A stretch of DNA of 64,000 nucleotides from Pseudopedobacter sp038243635 (GCA_038243635.1 JBBSQW010000004.1:62001-126000); one strand, 5' to 3'; shown: positions 44,085-52,845, counted from the stretch's first letter. The notes: a model not told the origin generated them from the letters alone. A program made the numbers and translations.

Positions 44085-44216
44085 CTATTTAAAGTGCTTA
44101 ATAGGCTTAACACCACCCACTACGTCTTTAATATCAGCCCAATTTAGACGCTTTATTTGTGTTGCGGAAGAATTAGCATTGCCACTTTGATTATTTACTT
44201 CGAATTTTGCTTCCAT
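44085..44216 (-). CDS. 43-residue peptide with double-glycine leader motif
   Basis: A short ATG-started frame overlaps the last 26 bp of the upstream glycosyltransferase gene. The peptide begins MEAKFEVNNQSGNANSS and contains LNWADIKDVVGG followed by the eight-residue tail VKPIKHFK. The segment fits the GG-leader consensus of secreted peptides: Leu -12, acidic -8, Ile -7, Val -4, Gly -2, Gly -1. This would release a small basic peptide after cleavage by a peptidase-containing ABC exporter. No such exporter is visible within the window. The match is seen in sequence, but function is inference; chance is possible in so short an ORF. Confidence 0.4.
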   Translation of the reverse strand: MEAKFEVNNQSGNANSSATQIKRLNWADIKDVVGGVKPIKHFK

Positions 44217-45087
44217 TTAAATATTCTGACAATTGTTTCGAGTGGAGTTTTAAACGATTTTTAAATGCTTTTAAAATTCCGCCCTCTGCAATTAATCTAC
44301 GAGAAGAAGTAAAAACTGTAGCTTTATGGTTGGTCACTAATTTTAATTTCCCTGTCTTCATTAAATTTACAGCCATTCTTCCATCTTCAGATTCGTCGAC
44401 ATAATATTCGCTACCTATTGCGTTATCAAACTTGCGTACGTTTTTAACTTTAAAACCTCCGTTATCTAAACCAACTTGAGCAATAAAGCCCATGTTAAAG
44501 CCTAAAAAGTTAACATGTTCCAAGTTTTTTTTACGTAACCTAATAATGATGCCTGCAAAACGTTCATAAATCCAAAAAAAGAAACGATAAGACGTGTTTT
44601 CTGGGATAAACGCGTATCTACCATAAACGCCAACAATTCCATTCTCTTGCTCTAAAGGAGCGACCATCGCGTCAATCCATCCGGGTGGGTAAAAAGTATC
44701 CGAATCTGCACATAAATGATATTTCCCTTTTGCTTTTTCTAAACCTAGCTGTCTGGCAAAAGTAATTCCTTGCTGCGCTTCAAAGTAACTTCTAACGCCC
44801 AATGAATCCAAAATTTTTTGGGTGCCATCTGTGCAATTATTATTGATGACCACTATTTCCACCTTTCTTTTGGTATCACTCGCAGCTAATGAAGATAAAG
44901 TTCTAAAAATATTATTTTCCTCATTCCACGCGGGAATCATTACTGAAATCTCAGCTTCGGAGTCGCTGAATTTGTGAATTCTTTCTTTGATATCTTTGAG
45001 CTCAAAATCGCTCAAATCTGAAAAACCTTTATTAAAATAAAGGTGGTGCTTTAACCACCAAGGCAGTTTGAATAGGGCTACGGCCAT
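44191..45087 (-). CDS. Glycosyltransferase family 2 (GT-A)
   Basis: A 298-residue GT2 enzyme with ISVMIPAWNEENNI, VVINNNCTDGT, and the metal-binding DXD-like motif HLCADSDTFYPPGW at about 125-140. It transfers a sugar to a lipid or glycan on the cytoplasmic face; the sugar cannot be predicted. Its start overlaps the preceding GT2 gene by 56 bp, so the two are certainly in one transcript. The first residues, MAVALFKLPWWLKHHLYFNKG, are hydrophobic and may contact the membrane. The small GG-motif ORF overlaps its 3' end. Confidence 0.88.
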   Translation of the reverse strand: MAVALFKLPWWLKHHLYFNKGFSDLSDFELKDIKERIHKFSDSEAEISVMIPAWNEENNIFRTLSSLAASDTKRKVEIVVINNNCTDGTQKILDSLGVRSYFEAQQGITFARQLGLEKAKGKYHLCADSDTFYPPGWIDAMVAPLEQENGIVGVYGRYAFIPENTSYRFFFWIYERFAGIIIRLRKKNLEHVNFLGFNMGFIAQVGLDNGGFKVKNVRKFDNAIGSEYYVDESEDGRMAVNLMKTGKLKLVTNHKATVFTSSRRLIAEGGILKAFKNRLKLHSKQLSEYLNGSKIRSK

Positions 45088-45871
45088 TGGTTTTGCGCTT
45101 TATTTTAAAAATTAATAATTCAAGATTAAATCTTAAGTATCTGTAAATTGCTCTTGATATAACTGATAACAAAAGGTTATTATTACGTAAAAGATTTCTT
45201 TTGATGGTACTAGGTTCTTCGGCTATATTTTCCTGTGTTAAAAGGATATTAATTTCATCATAAAAATAAGCTTTAGGTTTTCCTGCTAAAACCTGCATCA
45301 TCATGTTATACTCCATCCGGTCTGGTTTAATACCTTCTTCATATTCTCCAAATCTATCAAAAAAATTTTGTCGACGAAGGTGTGGATGATCACTATACAA
45401 ATAAAATTTACGATAACCTTCCCAAAAATTGCCGTGTTTAAAATGCATTTCAGAAAACCCGTCACTTATCGGAGTTAAATAAGGAAATTTGAAATATGCA
45501 TAGAAGCGTATAAAATCTAAACTTGCGTCTTGTTGTAAAAATTCATGTGCCTTTTTTAGTTTTTCAACAAACAACAATTGCGGAACAAAATCTTCCTGAA
45601 TATATAAGATATAAGGAGTGCTTATCTGTTTCTCCCCTTTATTAATATTGTTGCCTAGCCCTTTATTTATTGGTGTTTTAATCAATTTAAAATGATAAAG
45701 AGTTTGTAATTTCTCAACAAAATCAAGATGTTCGGGTATGCTACTATCGTCAGATACTACAATCTCGTGGAACTTTAAATCCAACTGATACAACCTTTTA
45801 AGGAGTCTCTCTAATGATTTGCTTCGATTATAATGGGTAACCAATACAGAAATATCGTTAAAGACTTCCAT
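45032..45871 (-). CDS. Glycosyltransferase family 2
   Basis: A 279-residue GT-A enzyme starting ISVLVTHYNRSKSLERLL, with EIVVSDDSS, the YILYIQEDFVP segment as the DXD equivalent (here ED) and an extended acceptor-binding C-terminal half. The missing first Asp of the DXD motif is unusual but occurs in some GT2 members. It is followed by another GT2 gene overlapping by 56 bp and preceded by a GT8 gene 42 bp away. A role in extracellular polysaccharide or LPS outer-chain synthesis is likely from context. Confidence 0.82.
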   Translation of the reverse strand: MEVFNDISVLVTHYNRSKSLERLLKRLYQLDLKFHEIVVSDDSSIPEHLDFVEKLQTLYHFKLIKTPINKGLGNNINKGEKQISTPYILYIQEDFVPQLLFVEKLKKAHEFLQQDASLDFIRFYAYFKFPYLTPISDGFSEMHFKHGNFWEGYRKFYLYSDHPHLRRQNFFDRFGEYEEGIKPDRMEYNMMMQVLAGKPKAYFYDEINILLTQENIAEEPSTIKRNLLRNNNLLLSVISRAIYRYLRFNLELLIFKIKRKTNGRSPIQTALVVKAPPLF

Positions 45872-45913
45872 TCACAAAATAAATTTATTACTAAACTATA
45901 AAATAAACTGAGA

Positions 45914-46792
45914 TTAGGGAACTAAAGCTTTAATTCTCTTTTTTAATTTGATGACTGCTTTACTCGTCAAGCGACTAAAATCACTTTTTAAAGACATTTC
46001 TCGCCACGGTGTCATTTCTAAATATTTAAAAAACTCTTTCCTAAAAATTGGATCAGAATTATAGGATTTAAATATTGGTTTAATATCTAGATAGTGAATG
46101 CATTTTGGACTGGGATGATAATTATTAGCAAACCAATTCCACATAGGATTTACCTGCAACCATTTTCCGGTAAAAACAACGTTTAAGCCATACTGATCTG
46201 CATAGTTTACATGTGCAATATTTTCACGCATTGCAGTAAAAACTTGGTTTGGTATATCTTGCGCAATCCATTTTTTGCAATCAATCAGCATCATTCCCGA
46301 ATTAAAATAAGGCGCATCAGCATCAATACCTAAAGCTTTGTAATTTGGGATGCCTCCCCATTTAACACCTGCCGTTTTACCAACATCTAACACCGCTGCC
46401 ACCGTATATCCTTGCATGTCTATATTCCAAAGCTCGGAAACATCTGCCTTTACCACCATGTCAACATCAAAATAAATTAGCTTTTCAACGTTTTTAGGTA
46501 CTATAAAAGGTGCAAAAAGCCTTAAATATGTGGTAGACGGAAATGCGGAATTATCTGCCGGAAAACTAACATTTTTAGGGAACACGTCGTCGGCATTTTT
46601 CCAAATAATTTGGATCCTATCAGAATCTGAGATTAAAGAATTTACTTTGGCTTGGTTTGATTTTGAAATATGATCGTTTAATATGTAGAAGCTTATTGGC
46701 TCTGTAGTGTAATGGTTACAAAGAATTGAATTAATTAATGTTGCCATTAATACAGCATAATTATTATTACTGGCGAGCGCTATTGAAATCAT
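45914..46792 (-). CDS. Glycosyltransferase family 8
   Basis: A 292-residue retaining glycosyltransferase of the GT8 (LgtC/glycogenin) type. It starts ISIALASNNNYAVLMATLINSIL and has TTYLRLFAPFIVP and the metal-binding DXD at D109/D111 (YFDVDMVV). The FNSGMMLIDCKKW motif and the C-terminal HYLDIKPI histidine block are typical. Such enzymes add galactose or glucose to LPS cores or surface glycans. It lies 51 bp downstream of the RsbW-like gene on the same strand, joining the partner-switch genes to the glycosyltransferases. Confidence 0.9.
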   Translation of the reverse strand: MISIALASNNNYAVLMATLINSILCNHYTTEPISFYILNDHISKSNQAKVNSLISDSDRIQIIWKNADDVFPKNVSFPADNSAFPSTTYLRLFAPFIVPKNVEKLIYFDVDMVVKADVSELWNIDMQGYTVAAVLDVGKTAGVKWGGIPNYKALGIDADAPYFNSGMMLIDCKKWIAQDIPNQVFTAMRENIAHVNYADQYGLNVVFTGKWLQVNPMWNWFANNYHPSPKCIHYLDIKPIFKSYNSDPIFRKEFFKYLEMTPWREMSLKSDFSRLTSKAVIKLKKRIKALVP

Positions 46793-46843
46793 TAATATTT
46801 AGTTGACGCTGTTGTGGTTAATTTCTTTTTTACCAAAATTGAG

Positions 46844-47395
46844 TTAGCTAAAATCAAAAACTACTTCGAAAGTATTTTTCCCTTCAGGAACGTTGTAGTG
46901 GTAATGAAAAGAAGTTGAGCACTGCCTAATTACCATCAGTCCATAATTTTCTGGAAGGTCTTGTGGTGATTGATAATCTACTTCTATCGGCTCTAAAAAC
47001 TCTATTAAATTTTCGTTTTTTATAATGATATCTAAAGTATAATTATCGCCAAATACAGCCATTATTTGTGTAGGATATTCGAAATCAGTCAATGGAAAAC
47101 AGTGAACTTTTCCTGTTTTTGAGTCTGAAAAAGAAAATTTACTGCCAGTGTCTATTTTTCTGATAACGATTTCATTTTCTTCAATTTCAAGTTCTAAAAA
47201 AGATACCGCTTTAGTATGCTTCATAGCATTGGTAAGCAGTTCCATAATAACCAACTTAAACTTAGAAAGTCTTTTAAAATCGTTGGAAAGTGGCGCAAAA
47301 TCACCCACAAACCCACAACAAGTATCTATAAAGGTTCTATAGCTACTGATGAGTGCTGGGATTTCTAATGTAAGTTTCTGGGGTTTAAATACCAT
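46844..47395 (-). CDS. RsbW-like HATPase (anti-sigma-type kinase)
   Basis: A 183-residue protein with a GHKL ATPase fold of the small RsbW/SpoIIAB class. The N-box is LVIMELLTNAMKHT (N56), and a glycine-containing G2-like block PENYGLMVIRQC lies near 160. In partner-switching systems this kinase binds either a target protein or the unphosphorylated STAS antagonist. A sigma-B type factor is not visible nearby, so the target is open. Its first base overlaps the stop of the STAS gene. Confidence 0.82.
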   Translation of the reverse strand: MVFKPQKLTLEIPALISSYRTFIDTCCGFVGDFAPLSNDFKRLSKFKLVIMELLTNAMKHTKAVSFLELEIEENEIVIRKIDTGSKFSFSDSKTGKVHCFPLTDFEYPTQIMAVFGDNYTLDIIIKNENLIEFLEPIEVDYQSPQDLPENYGLMVIRQCSTSFHYHYNVPEGKNTFEVVFDFS

Positions 47396-47733
47396 TATTT
47401 TAGCTCCTCTAATGCTTCTTGTTTAGTGTTGTAAATTTTAAAAACTTTATCTAAACGCGTAAGTTCAAACAAAGCCATAACATCATTATTGATATTTATC
47501 AAAGCCATTTCTCCACCCTTTGCCAGTACATTTTTTAACCCTGCTACCAGTGCACCAATAAAAGAACTATCCATATATTCTATCTCAATCATATCTAACA
47601 CCAATTTTGGTGACGTTAAATCAGTAGAATCATACAAAAACTTTTTAAAATCTTCGGATTGATTTAAACTTGCTTCTGATAAATTAATATTGATCAGTAC
47701 AACTTTATCTATTATTTCTTTACTATAGTCCAT
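47395..47733 (-). CDS. STAS-domain anti-sigma factor antagonist (RsbV-like)
   Basis: A 112-residue single STAS domain. The phosphorylation motif is YMDSSFIGAL, with S57 at the position phosphorylated in SpoIIAA/RsbV. A C-terminal block FELTRLDKVFKIYNT is typical. I chose the ATG at 47733, two bases after the response regulator/phosphatase stop; the frame extends to a TTG at 47766. It lies between the phosphatase and kinase genes, as expected for a complete partner switch. Confidence 0.88.
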   Translation of the reverse strand: MDYSKEIIDKVVLININLSEASLNQSEDFKKFLYDSTDLTSPKLVLDMIEIEYMDSSFIGALVAGLKNVLAKGGEMALININNDVMALFELTRLDKVFKIYNTKQEALEELK

Positions 47734-47735
47734 CT

Positions 47736-48860
47736 TTAGAGGCGTTTTATTTGTATTAGGCTGCAATCATCAACCTGATGTTTTTGGTTATTAAATATAC
47801 TTGAGGTAATCTCTTTGAAAGAAAGGGTTTGTTGTAAATGGGCTTTAAGTTCTCCAACAAACATCCCCAAATCAGTTTTCTTCACACCGTCTGCCTCAAA
47901 ATCAATCGCTCCGTCAGATAGCAGATACATTTTATCATTGGATTCAGATGTAATTATTTGTTCATTAAAATTACCGTTTTTAAAAAAACCTAACAACAAA
48001 CCTTTTGACTTGTATTGCGTGATTTGATTTGTTTGGTTGTTAAATTTAAGCAAAGGCAAATCGCTAGCTCCCGAGTAAGTAATTATCTTTTCTTGATCGT
48101 CTATTAGTACCAGACTTAGGGTAGAGTAAATATCGTCTAAAAACTCATCAACATGAATTACTTGGTTAATACGCTGCATAATTTGGGAAACAGATAAGTT
48201 ACCATCAAAAACACATATTCTAATTGCAGAACGGATATAACTTAGAAAGGTAAATGAGAAAAACCAAGCACCCCATTTTTTACCCATTACATCGCCCAGC
48301 ACAATAAATGCGTAACGATCATCTATCTTAATAAAATCAATAAAATCTCCACCTGGGTGATTTTGGAAGGTTTTATGAAATACATCGATTTCGAAGTTTT
48401 TAAGTTTGAGACTTTTATTGGGTACGTTTTTAAGGTTTAATTTATCTGCAACTAACTTTAGCTCATTTATTGACTTCTCTTTCTGCTCGACAACGGCAGC
48501 TAAGATGTTTTTCATTTTAGCTATCAGCTGGATTACAGGCGTGTTTTTATCAATATAATCAATAGCTTTTAGCGCTAAACCCTTATCAATTAACACTTCT
48601 TTATTGTGGGAAGTATGGAATAAAAAGGGAATATCTTTTAATTGGCTATTTGCTAGTAGTCTTTTTCTAAACTCAAACCCATCAGCTTCTGGCATTTCAA
48701 TATCAGAGATAATTAAATCCTGAATTTCATTATCTAAAACTTCAAAAGCACCAGCTACAGATGTAGCGGTAACTACATCAAAGCCATTCTGATTTAGAAC
48801 TTTTTCCATCAACCTAAGTTGAATAAGATCATCATCAACCAAAAGTATTTTTTTGCCCAC
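47736..48860 (-). CDS. Response regulator with PP2C/SpoIIE phosphatase output (RsbU-like)
   Basis: The 374-residue protein has an N-terminal receiver domain (LLVDDD, phospho-acceptor D53 in ISDIEMPEADG, and Lys in DYIDKN). A coiled linker follows at about 120-150, then a SpoIIE-type serine phosphatase. The phosphatase metal ligands are present: GDFIDF, LGDVMGK, LLSDGAID, and D364/D365 in VDDCSL. It would dephosphorylate the adjacent STAS protein when the receiver is phosphorylated. The start is a GTG. The cognate histidine kinase is not adjacent. Confidence 0.88.
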   Translation of the reverse strand: MGKKILLVDDDLIQLRLMEKVLNQNGFDVVTATSVAGAFEVLDNEIQDLIISDIEMPEADGFEFRKRLLANSQLKDIPFLFHTSHNKEVLIDKGLALKAIDYIDKNTPVIQLIAKMKNILAAVVEQKEKSINELKLVADKLNLKNVPNKSLKLKNFEIDVFHKTFQNHPGGDFIDFIKIDDRYAFIVLGDVMGKKWGAWFFSFTFLSYIRSAIRICVFDGNLSVSQIMQRINQVIHVDEFLDDIYSTLSLVLIDDQEKIITYSGASDLPLLKFNNQTNQITQYKSKGLLLGFFKNGNFNEQIITSESNDKMYLLSDGAIDFEADGVKKTDLGMFVGELKAHLQQTLSFKEITSSIFNNQKHQVDDCSLIQIKRL

Positions 48861-48867
48861 GTATTAT

Positions 48868-49245
48868 TTATTGGTTAGCAAATTTAAAGTAAGATTTAAC
48901 AATTACAAAAACACCGATCAAAACGATAATTAATGAAATTAAATCCATTAATGTAAAACCATCGTTTAAACTAAAATAAAAAATGGTGAAAATTTCAAAG
49001 TATTTTGGCGCAGGTAATATAATCATTGCAAAACCTAAAGTCAGCATAACAAAACCAATTAACACAGGAATAGGCATTTCCACGTAGTGCCGCACCACCA
49101 CAGATTTTCCGACTTTGGTGTCAATAAAGTTGTTTTTCATATTATCAGAATTATCAACACTTGTTTTAAATGCCATTATCAAATCATTTACTTTCTCATC
49201 TACAGTAGCTTGTTGCATGTTTCGAAAACTTATCGAACTTTCCAT
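48868..49245 (-). CDS. Hypothetical two-TM membrane protein at the head of the partner-switch operon
   Basis: A 125-residue protein with a soluble N-terminal half (about 1-55, polar), then two membrane segments at about 60-82 (IPVLIGFVMLTLGFAMIILP) and 100-120 (LISLIIVLIGVFVIVKSYF). No family is recognised. It is 7 bp upstream of the RsbU-like gene, so it is probably cotranscribed. It could be the membrane sensor or anchor for the switch, but that is inference. Confidence 0.7.
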   Translation of the reverse strand: MESSISFRNMQQATVDEKVNDLIMAFKTSVDNSDNMKNNFIDTKVGKSVVVRHYVEMPIPVLIGFVMLTLGFAMIILPAPKYFEIFTIFYFSLNDGFTLMDLISLIIVLIGVFVIVKSYFKFANQ

Positions 49246-49308
49246 CTGTTAATTGTATTATTGCGTTAAAACAAATTATTTTATTTTTAGCTTCTCAAAT
49301 CATCTCAG

Positions 49309-50220
49309 ATGAAACTTGTTTCAATCGTCAGCGTGAACTTTAATCAACCTCAAGCAACTATTGTATTGCTGCAGTCTTTGAAAAAACAAGAGTATACAAA
49401 CATTGAAGTAATCATAGTGGATAACGCAAGTGACAAAAATCACGAGACAGAATTCGATCATATTTTTCCCAATCTAACCTTTATTCGTACAAAATCTAAT
49501 TTAGGTTTCGCTGGAGGCAATAATATTGGACTTAATGTAGCAAAAGGCGATTATATATTTCTTTTAAATAACGATACAGAAGTAGTAAATGGTTGTATTA
49601 CGCAGATGGTTGAGGAGTTTGACCGCAATAAAAATATTGGATTACTCTCTCCTCTAATTCTTTATGATGATGATAAAAGCATAATTCAATATGCCGGATA
49701 TACGCCTTTAAATTATCTTACTGCTAGAAATACACAAATTGGCCAGTTTGAAAAAAACATTGGCCAATTTGATGGAGTTACAGTAGAAACAGGCTTTTGC
49801 CACGGTGCGGCAGTAATGTGCAGGAAATCAGATTTGCAACAAGCTGGCTTAATGGATGAAAATTACTTTCTTTATTACGAAGAACTGGATTGGTGCGAAA
49901 AATTTAAAAAGATTGGAAGGGGAATTTACTTTACCGGAAAAACTTTTATCTATCATAAAGAATCTTTATCAGTTGGAAAAGAAAGCACCATCAAGACTTA
50001 TTTTTTTACCCGTAACCGAATGCTGTTCATCCGAAAAAACACAAGTTTTTTAAACACCTTGTTTTTTAGCATTTATTATATTTTTATAGCTTGCCCAAAA
50101 TTGATGATAAAATATTTAATAACCGGCAAAAAATATCTTATTAAGTGGGTTATAAAAGCAATTTTATGGAATTTAATGCATCAAAAAAACAGTAAATATT
50201 TAGGTTTTAAAATAAAATAA
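49309..50220 (+). CDS. Glycosyltransferase family 2 (rhamnosyltransferase-like)
   Basis: A 303-residue GT2 enzyme: VSIVSVNFNQPQATIVLLQSL, VIIVDNASDK, NLGFAGGNNIGLNVAKGDYI, then the metal motif LLNNDTEV. The later FCHGAAVMCRKSDLQQAGLMDENYFLYYEELDWC segment, with its E/D-rich acceptor site, is typical of rhamnosyl- and related transferases. The C-terminal 70 residues are hydrophobic and basic, suggesting membrane attachment. Divergent from the partner-switch operon across 63 bp. It is coupled to the next gene by TAATG. Confidence 0.9.
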   Translation: MKLVSIVSVNFNQPQATIVLLQSLKKQEYTNIEVIIVDNASDKNHETEFDHIFPNLTFIRTKSNLGFAGGNNIGLNVAKGDYIFLLNNDTEVVNGCITQMVEEFDRNKNIGLLSPLILYDDDKSIIQYAGYTPLNYLTARNTQIGQFEKNIGQFDGVTVETGFCHGAAVMCRKSDLQQAGLMDENYFLYYEELDWCEKFKKIGRGIYFTGKTFIYHKESLSVGKESTIKTYFFTRNRMLFIRKNTSFLNTLFFSIYYIFIACPKLMIKYLITGKKYLIKWVIKAILWNLMHQKNSKYLGFKIK

Positions 50221-51392
50221 TGATTGTACTTTTTTGGATTTGCCTATTTATTATTTTCTATACATTTTTTGGTTATGGAATATTTCTTTTTGCAATTGTT
50301 AAACTAAAAAGAGTATTCAAAAAACCTTTCGCTTTTTCAACCAATGCCGAATTACCTACCGTTTCATTATTAATTGCAGCCTTTAACGAAGAGACCATTA
50401 TTGAGGAAAAAATCAGAAACTGTTTGGGCTTAGAGTATCCGAAAGAAAAATTACAGATTATTTTTATTACAGATGGCTCCTCTGACGATACGCCTGACCT
50501 TGTGGCAAAACATCAAAAAGTAACGCTTTTACATAAAGATATCCGGGCTGGTAAAATGGCAGCTATAAAAAGAGCCATTCCTTTAATTACTAGCGAAGTA
50601 ACCGTTTTTACTGATGCGAATACTTTTTTAAATACCAAGGCGATAAAAGAGTTGGTAAAACATTATCAGAATCCTAAAGTTGGCGCTGTTGCTGGCGAAA
50701 AACGTATTATAGTAGCCGAAAGCGACGATGCAAGCGCTGCCGGAGAAGGTTTTTACTGGAAGTATGAATCGACCCTTAAAAAATGGGATTACCAACTTTA
50801 TTCAAATGTTGGGGCAGCGGGCGAATTATTCAGCATTAAAACTTCCCTTTACCCGCCTGTAGAATCAGATACTATTGTAGATGACCACATGATTGCAATG
50901 CGTATTGCAGAGAAAGGGTATATTATTGCTTATGAGCCGGATGCTTATGCGTTGGAAAGCGCATCTGCAAATACCAAAGAAGAATTAAAACGTAAAATAA
51001 GAATTGCAGCTGGTGGAATTCAGTCAATTTTTAGGTTAAAAAAATCCGCTAACCCTTTTCATAATCCCATTCTCACTTTCCAATACATTAGTCACCGCGT
51101 GTTACGGTGGACAATTACGCCTTGGCTTATGATTTTTGTATTATTTTTGAATATCGCAATCTGCGTCAACAATCCTGAATTGTTATTTTACAAAATCATA
51201 CTGGTTATGCAGATTGCATTTTACATAGCAGCAATAATTGGTGCTATTTTGGAATCTAAATCCATAAAAATAAAATTGCTTTTTATACCTTTTTATTTTT
51301 GCATGATGAACTATGCAACTATTGCAGGCACATTTAGGTATTTCAAAGGATCACAATCTGCTGCTTGGGAAAAATCACTTCGAAAGGCTTAA
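50220..51392 (+). CDS. Membrane glycosyltransferase family 2 (processive type)
   Basis: A 390-residue enzyme with one N-terminal membrane segment and three C-terminal ones (about 300-370). The catalytic core shows SLLIAAFNEETIIEEKI, FITDGSSDDT, VFTDANTFL, VGAAGELFSIK, DDHMIAMRI (TED equivalent), and R-V-L-R-W, matching the (Q/R)XXRW motif of processive enzymes such as NodC, HasA and cellulose synthase. It may polymerise or extend a surface polysaccharide. One-base overlap with the upstream GT2 indicates joint translation. A palindromic repeat follows directly after the stop. Confidence 0.88.
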   Translation: MIVLFWICLFIIFYTFFGYGIFLFAIVKLKRVFKKPFAFSTNAELPTVSLLIAAFNEETIIEEKIRNCLGLEYPKEKLQIIFITDGSSDDTPDLVAKHQKVTLLHKDIRAGKMAAIKRAIPLITSEVTVFTDANTFLNTKAIKELVKHYQNPKVGAVAGEKRIIVAESDDASAAGEGFYWKYESTLKKWDYQLYSNVGAAGELFSIKTSLYPPVESDTIVDDHMIAMRIAEKGYIIAYEPDAYALESASANTKEELKRKIRIAAGGIQSIFRLKKSANPFHNPILTFQYISHRVLRWTITPWLMIFVLFLNIAICVNNPELLFYKIILVMQIAFYIAAIIGAILESKSIKIKLLFIPFYFCMMNYATIAGTFRYFKGSQSAAWEKSLRKA

Positions 51393-51395
51393 AAG

Positions 51396-51424
51396 CCTCG
51401 CCCCAGCCCTCTCCGAAGGAGAGT
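51396..51424. repeat. Palindromic repeat unit, copy 4
   Basis: cctcgccccagccctctccg followed by aaggagag, nearly identical to copy 1 at 915-944. It begins 4 bp after the stop of the GT2 gene. Confidence 0.8.
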
Positions 51425-51469
51425 TAGCGCCTATCACATTTAATAACAAACCAACTTTGTGTTATCAAA

Positions 51470-51545
51470 AGTCTAATGAACTAAATCAATCAATGAACCA
51501 GTGAACTAACCTTTGCGCCAATAAAAGCCTAATGAACTAATTCAA
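51470..51545. repeat. Degenerate TAATGAACTAA repeats
   Basis: The segment tctaatgaactaaatcaatc, gaaccagtgaactaacc and cctaatgaactaattcaac repeats an imperfect unit. It is near the 3' end of the NUDIX gene and resembles elements at 62640-62730. Confidence 0.45.
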
Positions 51546-52139
51546 CTAAACAGAGTCAATTACCTCCAAAATATTTCCAAAAGTATTTGATTTTGCAATA
51601 CCAAACTCTTGTTTAGCAAACCATTTCACTTCCGTAATGCCTTCTTCTGTTTGAGGAATTAGTTTCTGATTTCCTTTAGCCTCCATTGCGTACCAGTGAG
51701 AAATTTTCAGAATCGGCTTTCCCTTAATTTCATAGATGTGGTAAGTTTTGGTGATTTTCTCGTTCAGTTTTTTAACTTTTAGACCACACTCCTCTTCCAC
51801 CTCGCGAACTGCGGCTTCTTTCTTTTTTTCATTAGGTTCCAATTTTCCTTTGGGTAAATCCCACCGACCGTTCCGGTATATAAAAAGATATTTACCATCT
51901 TCATTGCGCACTAAGCCACCTGCAGCTTCAATAACTCGAATCTTATTTTTAATACGTTTAAATGCCATTTTAGGATCGTCACAAACTAATACGAATAAAG
52001 ATTTGGGGTTTTTTATTAAGGCATGGTGAAATTTTTCAAAATCAAAACCCTGAACATCAACAAGTTGATAATTAGTGAGTTCTTTCGGAATTTCAGAAGT
52101 GATAATTAGGGACTTCTCGTTGATATAAATATTGTACAT
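51546..52139 (-). CDS. NUDIX hydrolase
   Basis: The 197-residue protein carries a NUDIX box GX5EX7REXXEEXGL (GKLEPNEKKKEAAVREVEEE, then CGL) at about 110-132. It is preceded by an N-terminal extension of about 75 residues not typical of the minimal fold, and by AAGGLVRNEDGKYLFIYRNGRWDLP. NUDIX enzymes cleave nucleoside diphosphates linked to another moiety; the substrate is not readable. The ATG at 52139 is chosen over a TTG at 52157. It is divergent from pyrE, with a decayed gene between them. Confidence 0.9.
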   Translation of the reverse strand: MYNIYINEKSLIITSEIPKELTNYQLVDVQGFDFEKFHHALIKNPKSLFVLVCDDPKMAFKRIKNKIRVIEAAGGLVRNEDGKYLFIYRNGRWDLPKGKLEPNEKKKEAAVREVEEECGLKVKKLNEKITKTYHIYEIKGKPILKISHWYAMEAKGNQKLIPQTEEGITEVKWFAKQEFGIAKSNTFGNILEVIDSV

Positions 52140-52479
52140 TTTTTTGACCTTTTCCAACTTAAATTTAATTTTAAATTTCTATTTATAAATAAGTAAGCTA
52201 ATTTCTATTAATCGTAATGGTATTAAATAGTTCTGATTCATTGTAATATGATTTTTCAGTAATTTCTATAAAATTCATAAGTTTTCTCAGAATTTAAACC
52301 AATAGCTAAAGTAGAATTTTTCCACATACCATGCCATCCTATTTTTCCAATAATATCCATTACGCAATAAGATAATCATCCTTCCTGCTTCAACTCGACT
52401 TGTCGAGAGCTTGCCCGTTTAAAAACAAAACTTTATTGGGTTATAAAGTCTGATATTTTTGTAGCACACACCAGTTTAT

Positions 52480-52845
52480 CCAAGCGAAAAGATGATGTGA
52501 TGGGTGGCCGTCAAATGGATAAACATTTGCCAAACCAATAGTCTACAGTCGGTGGTGCGTTCAAATGGAAAGTCCGTGGGTAAACCGCTAAGTTCAATTA
52601 CCGTTCCCGTGACAGAAATTGGATGGTCGCCAAGGCAAATTAAAATTGCTCCAAAAATTAAGGTGACAAAAGCAAGATCTTACTGCATTGTCTTAAAATC
52701 GACGACAATACAAGGTAAATATGGTTTTACCAACAGTAACGAACTACGTTATGAAAATGGAATGGCAGGACTTTCCACAGATAAAGGTTAAAAATTCGAA
52801 GTTGAAGCAGGCAGAACTTTAAAATTTTATACGAGTATTAAATAG
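52480..52845 (+). pseudogene. Remnant of a larger protein (C-terminal beta-sandwich-like domain)
   Basis: A frame starting around 52504 (no ATG) reads SVGKPLSSITVPVTEIGW, IKIAPKIKVTKARSYCIVLKS and TIQGKYGFTNSNELRYENG. It meets a TAA at 52789-52791, then continues in frame KFEVEAGRTLKFYTSIK to a second stop at 52845. The conserved look on both sides of the stop and the absence of a start indicate decay. The pattern resembles the C-terminal carbohydrate-binding or discoidin-like domain of secreted glycan-degrading enzymes; this identity is tentative. Confidence 0.55.
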
